Positions 32,480-33,715 of a stretch of 33,715 bases of DNA are shown piece after piece. The notes under the pieces are model-generated. The model saw nothing but the letters and a program-made list of their open reading frames with translations. It did not search any database and was not told the origin of the DNA. The position numbers and the translations under genes are program-made. The first letter of the stretch is position 1. The number at the start of each line of letters is the position of its first letter. Source of the DNA: UKL13-2 sp044346745 (lineage in GTDB: Bacteria > Pseudomonadota > Gammaproteobacteria > Burkholderiales > Usitatibacteraceae); the NCBI GenBank assembly GCA_044346745.1, contig JBIIYQ010000021.1, positions 1-33,715 on the forward strand, written 5' to 3'.

Positions 32480-33597
32480 AGTGCTGACGCGTAGGCCCCG
32501 GAGGCAGTAGTTGACAGATCCGCGCGCGGAATCAAAATGCTGGCAACGGTACCGCCGCTCGGATTCGGCGTAATGCGCAACTCAGCGCGCGCCCCCCACA
32601 GCGTCAGGAGCCGTTCACGCACGTTGCTGAGGCCAAATCCATCACGCACTGCGCCGAAGGTACCCTTGCCGTTATCAGACACGCTAATCTCGATCACATC
32701 ATCCTGAGTGCGCGCAACAAGGCTCACGTCGCCACCGTGTTCCATTGGGTCGATACCATGTTGCACGGCGTTTTCTACAAGTGTAATGACAATCAGCGGC
32801 GGTATCTTACACTTCGCCAAGTCAGTCGGGAGCGAGAGGGACCAGCGAAGCCGACTGCCCATGCGCATTTGCATGATCGAAAGATAGTGACTCACCATCG
32901 CCAGCTCTTGCCCGAGCGTAGTCAGGTCAGTGCGCATTTGCGGTACCGCCGCCTTCAAGTAGGCGATGAGGCTTGCAAGCATCGTCGATGCCGTGGGCGA
33001 GTTATCTTCGATCAGCTGCTGCACGTTCGCGAGGGTATTGAACAGGAAATGCGGTTCCACTTGCGCTTGCATGAGGCGCATCTGTGCGGCCAGCGCTTCA
33101 CTCTCTAAAGTTTTCTTTTCGAGCTCGACTTGCAGCGCCTTGCGTTCTGCTGCGCGCAGGTTTTCCAACAGCATCGCGACCAATGCCGCCGTCACCCCCA
33201 CCGTGACAGCCGTCAACGTCAGGATACGCCAGCCATAAGTCGCACTCCCTGATCGCATAAAGGTCTCGAAGCTCCAATCATTTGTGCCAACGAGGAGCAC
33301 TAACGCGCAAAGCGGGGCGACGAAGAGCATCGCAATGATGCGGCATGCGTTTCTATTGAGATGCCGAAGGTTCAGGTTTCCTGCAGTCACAAAGGCCAGC
33401 AGCAACGCCAATGCCGACGCGCTGCACAACGCCCAGACTTCAACCCAGGATGATTGGCAAAAAATATTCGCGAACACGTAGCCGAACGCGCTGAGTGTTC
33501 CCAGCGCGAACACGACGATAACCTGATGGGACGAAAGCCCAGCCAAGTAGCCGGAATCGACCCTATGAAGCGGAATGCGGTTGAAGAGGTTTGTCAT
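32476..33597 (-). CDS. LytS/AlgZ-type sensor histidine kinase
   Basis: Membrane histidine kinase of about 373 aa. The N-terminal half has several hydrophobic helices (roughly residues 25-45, 55-72, 85-103 and 122-144) with little extracytoplasmic sequence, so it may sense a membrane or small-molecule signal. A short coiled-coil (ERKALQVELEKKTLESEAL) leads to the His_kinase domain with His183 in VEPHFLFNTLANVQ and an ATPase domain with N-box VENAVQHG and G-box DNGKG. The ATG at 33597 is preferred; a GTG start at 33657 would add 20 residues without homology or a ribosome site. It pairs with the LytTR regulator. Confidence 0.9.
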   Translation of the reverse strand: MTNLFNRIPLHRVDSGYLAGLSSHQVIVVFALGTLSAFGYVFANIFCQSSWVEVWALCSASALALLLAFVTAGNLNLRHLNRNACRIIAMLFVAPLCALVLLVGTNDWSFETFMRSGSATYGWRILTLTAVTVGVTAALVAMLLENLRAAERKALQVELEKKTLESEALAAQMRLMQAQVEPHFLFNTLANVQQLIEDNSPTASTMLASLIAYLKAAVPQMRTDLTTLGQELAMVSHYLSIMQMRMGSRLRWSLSLPTDLAKCKIPPLIVITLVENAVQHGIDPMEHGGDVSLVARTQDDVIEISVSDNGKGTFGAVRDGFGLSNVRERLLTLWGARAELRITPNPSGGTVASILIPRADLSTTASGAYASAL

Positions 33598-33715
33598 GGT
33601 CAAGCCGCATGTTTCACGGGCTTCGCTCTGGATAATGTGAGGCGCACTTAGGATCACAAACGTTGAGCCTTAATAATATAGTTTCGCAAGGCGAACTGTA
33701 AGTTTGATAACGGGC
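33598..33715. promoter_or_regulatory. Upstream region of the histidine kinase gene
   Basis: The last 118 bp contain an AT-rich block (TTAATAATATAG near 33669-33680) that could be a promoter element for the two-component operon. No other gene start is visible before the window ends. Confidence 0.3.

Overview
The window is most of a photosynthesis gene cluster (PGC) from a purple, bacteriochlorophyll a-producing member of the Pseudomonadota. It holds reaction-centre genes (pufL, pufM, puhA), a tetrahaem cytochrome (pufC), LH1 (pufBA), LH2 (pucBA), bacteriochlorophyll synthesis genes (bchB, H, L, M, C, X, Y, Z, acsF) and spirilloxanthin-series carotenoid genes (crtE, F, C, D). Carrying both an oxygen-independent protochlorophyllide reductase (bchB/L) and the O2-dependent cyclase (acsF) suggests an aerobic or facultative anoxygenic phototroph. 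The LH1 and PufC proteins look closest to beta/gamma-proteobacterial ones, but the class cannot be fixed from this sequence alone.

Layout. (1) Positions 1-12261, plus strand: bchB (3' part)-bchH-bchL-bchM-lhaA-puhA-puhB-puhC-acsF-puhE, tightly packed with several 4-bp stop/start overlaps. A 148-bp leader and the LH2 genes pucB-pucA follow, then a hairpin terminator. (2) Positions 12322-13728, minus: pucC, convergent to pucBA. (3) Positions 25044 down to 13949, minus: the crtEF-bchCXYZ-pufQBALMC superoperon, ending in a perfect 14-bp hairpin. (4) Positions 25226-26299, plus: crtC, divergent from crtE. (5) Positions 28800 down to 26326, minus: a DUF2306-like membrane protein, crtD and a 53-residue membrane ORF. 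(6) Positions 28960-31571, plus: a cytochrome P450 overlapping an ATP-grasp ligase. (7) Positions 33597 down to 31709, minus: a LytS-type histidine kinase and a LytTR response regulator.

How it works together. BchH carries protoporphyrin for Mg insertion, BchM methylates it, AcsF closes the fifth ring, BchB/L (with BchN outside the window) reduce ring D, and BchXYZ plus BchC make the bacteriochlorin. Puh and LhaA/PucC proteins assemble the RC-LH1 and LH2 complexes. CrtE supplies GGPP; CrtC, CrtD and CrtF hydrate, desaturate and O-methylate the acyclic carotenoid ends. crtB and crtI are not in the window. Two tandem pairs of TGT-N12-ACA operators, one at the bchC promoter and one between crtE and crtC, show classic PpsR/CrtJ-type control, although the repressor gene is not here.

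Least explained parts: the P450/ATP-grasp pair, the DUF2306-like protein and small membrane ORF flanking crtD, and the two-component system at the edge. The LH2 alpha subunit carries Phe44-Leu45, the residue pair linked to blue-shifted (B800-820-like) antennae.
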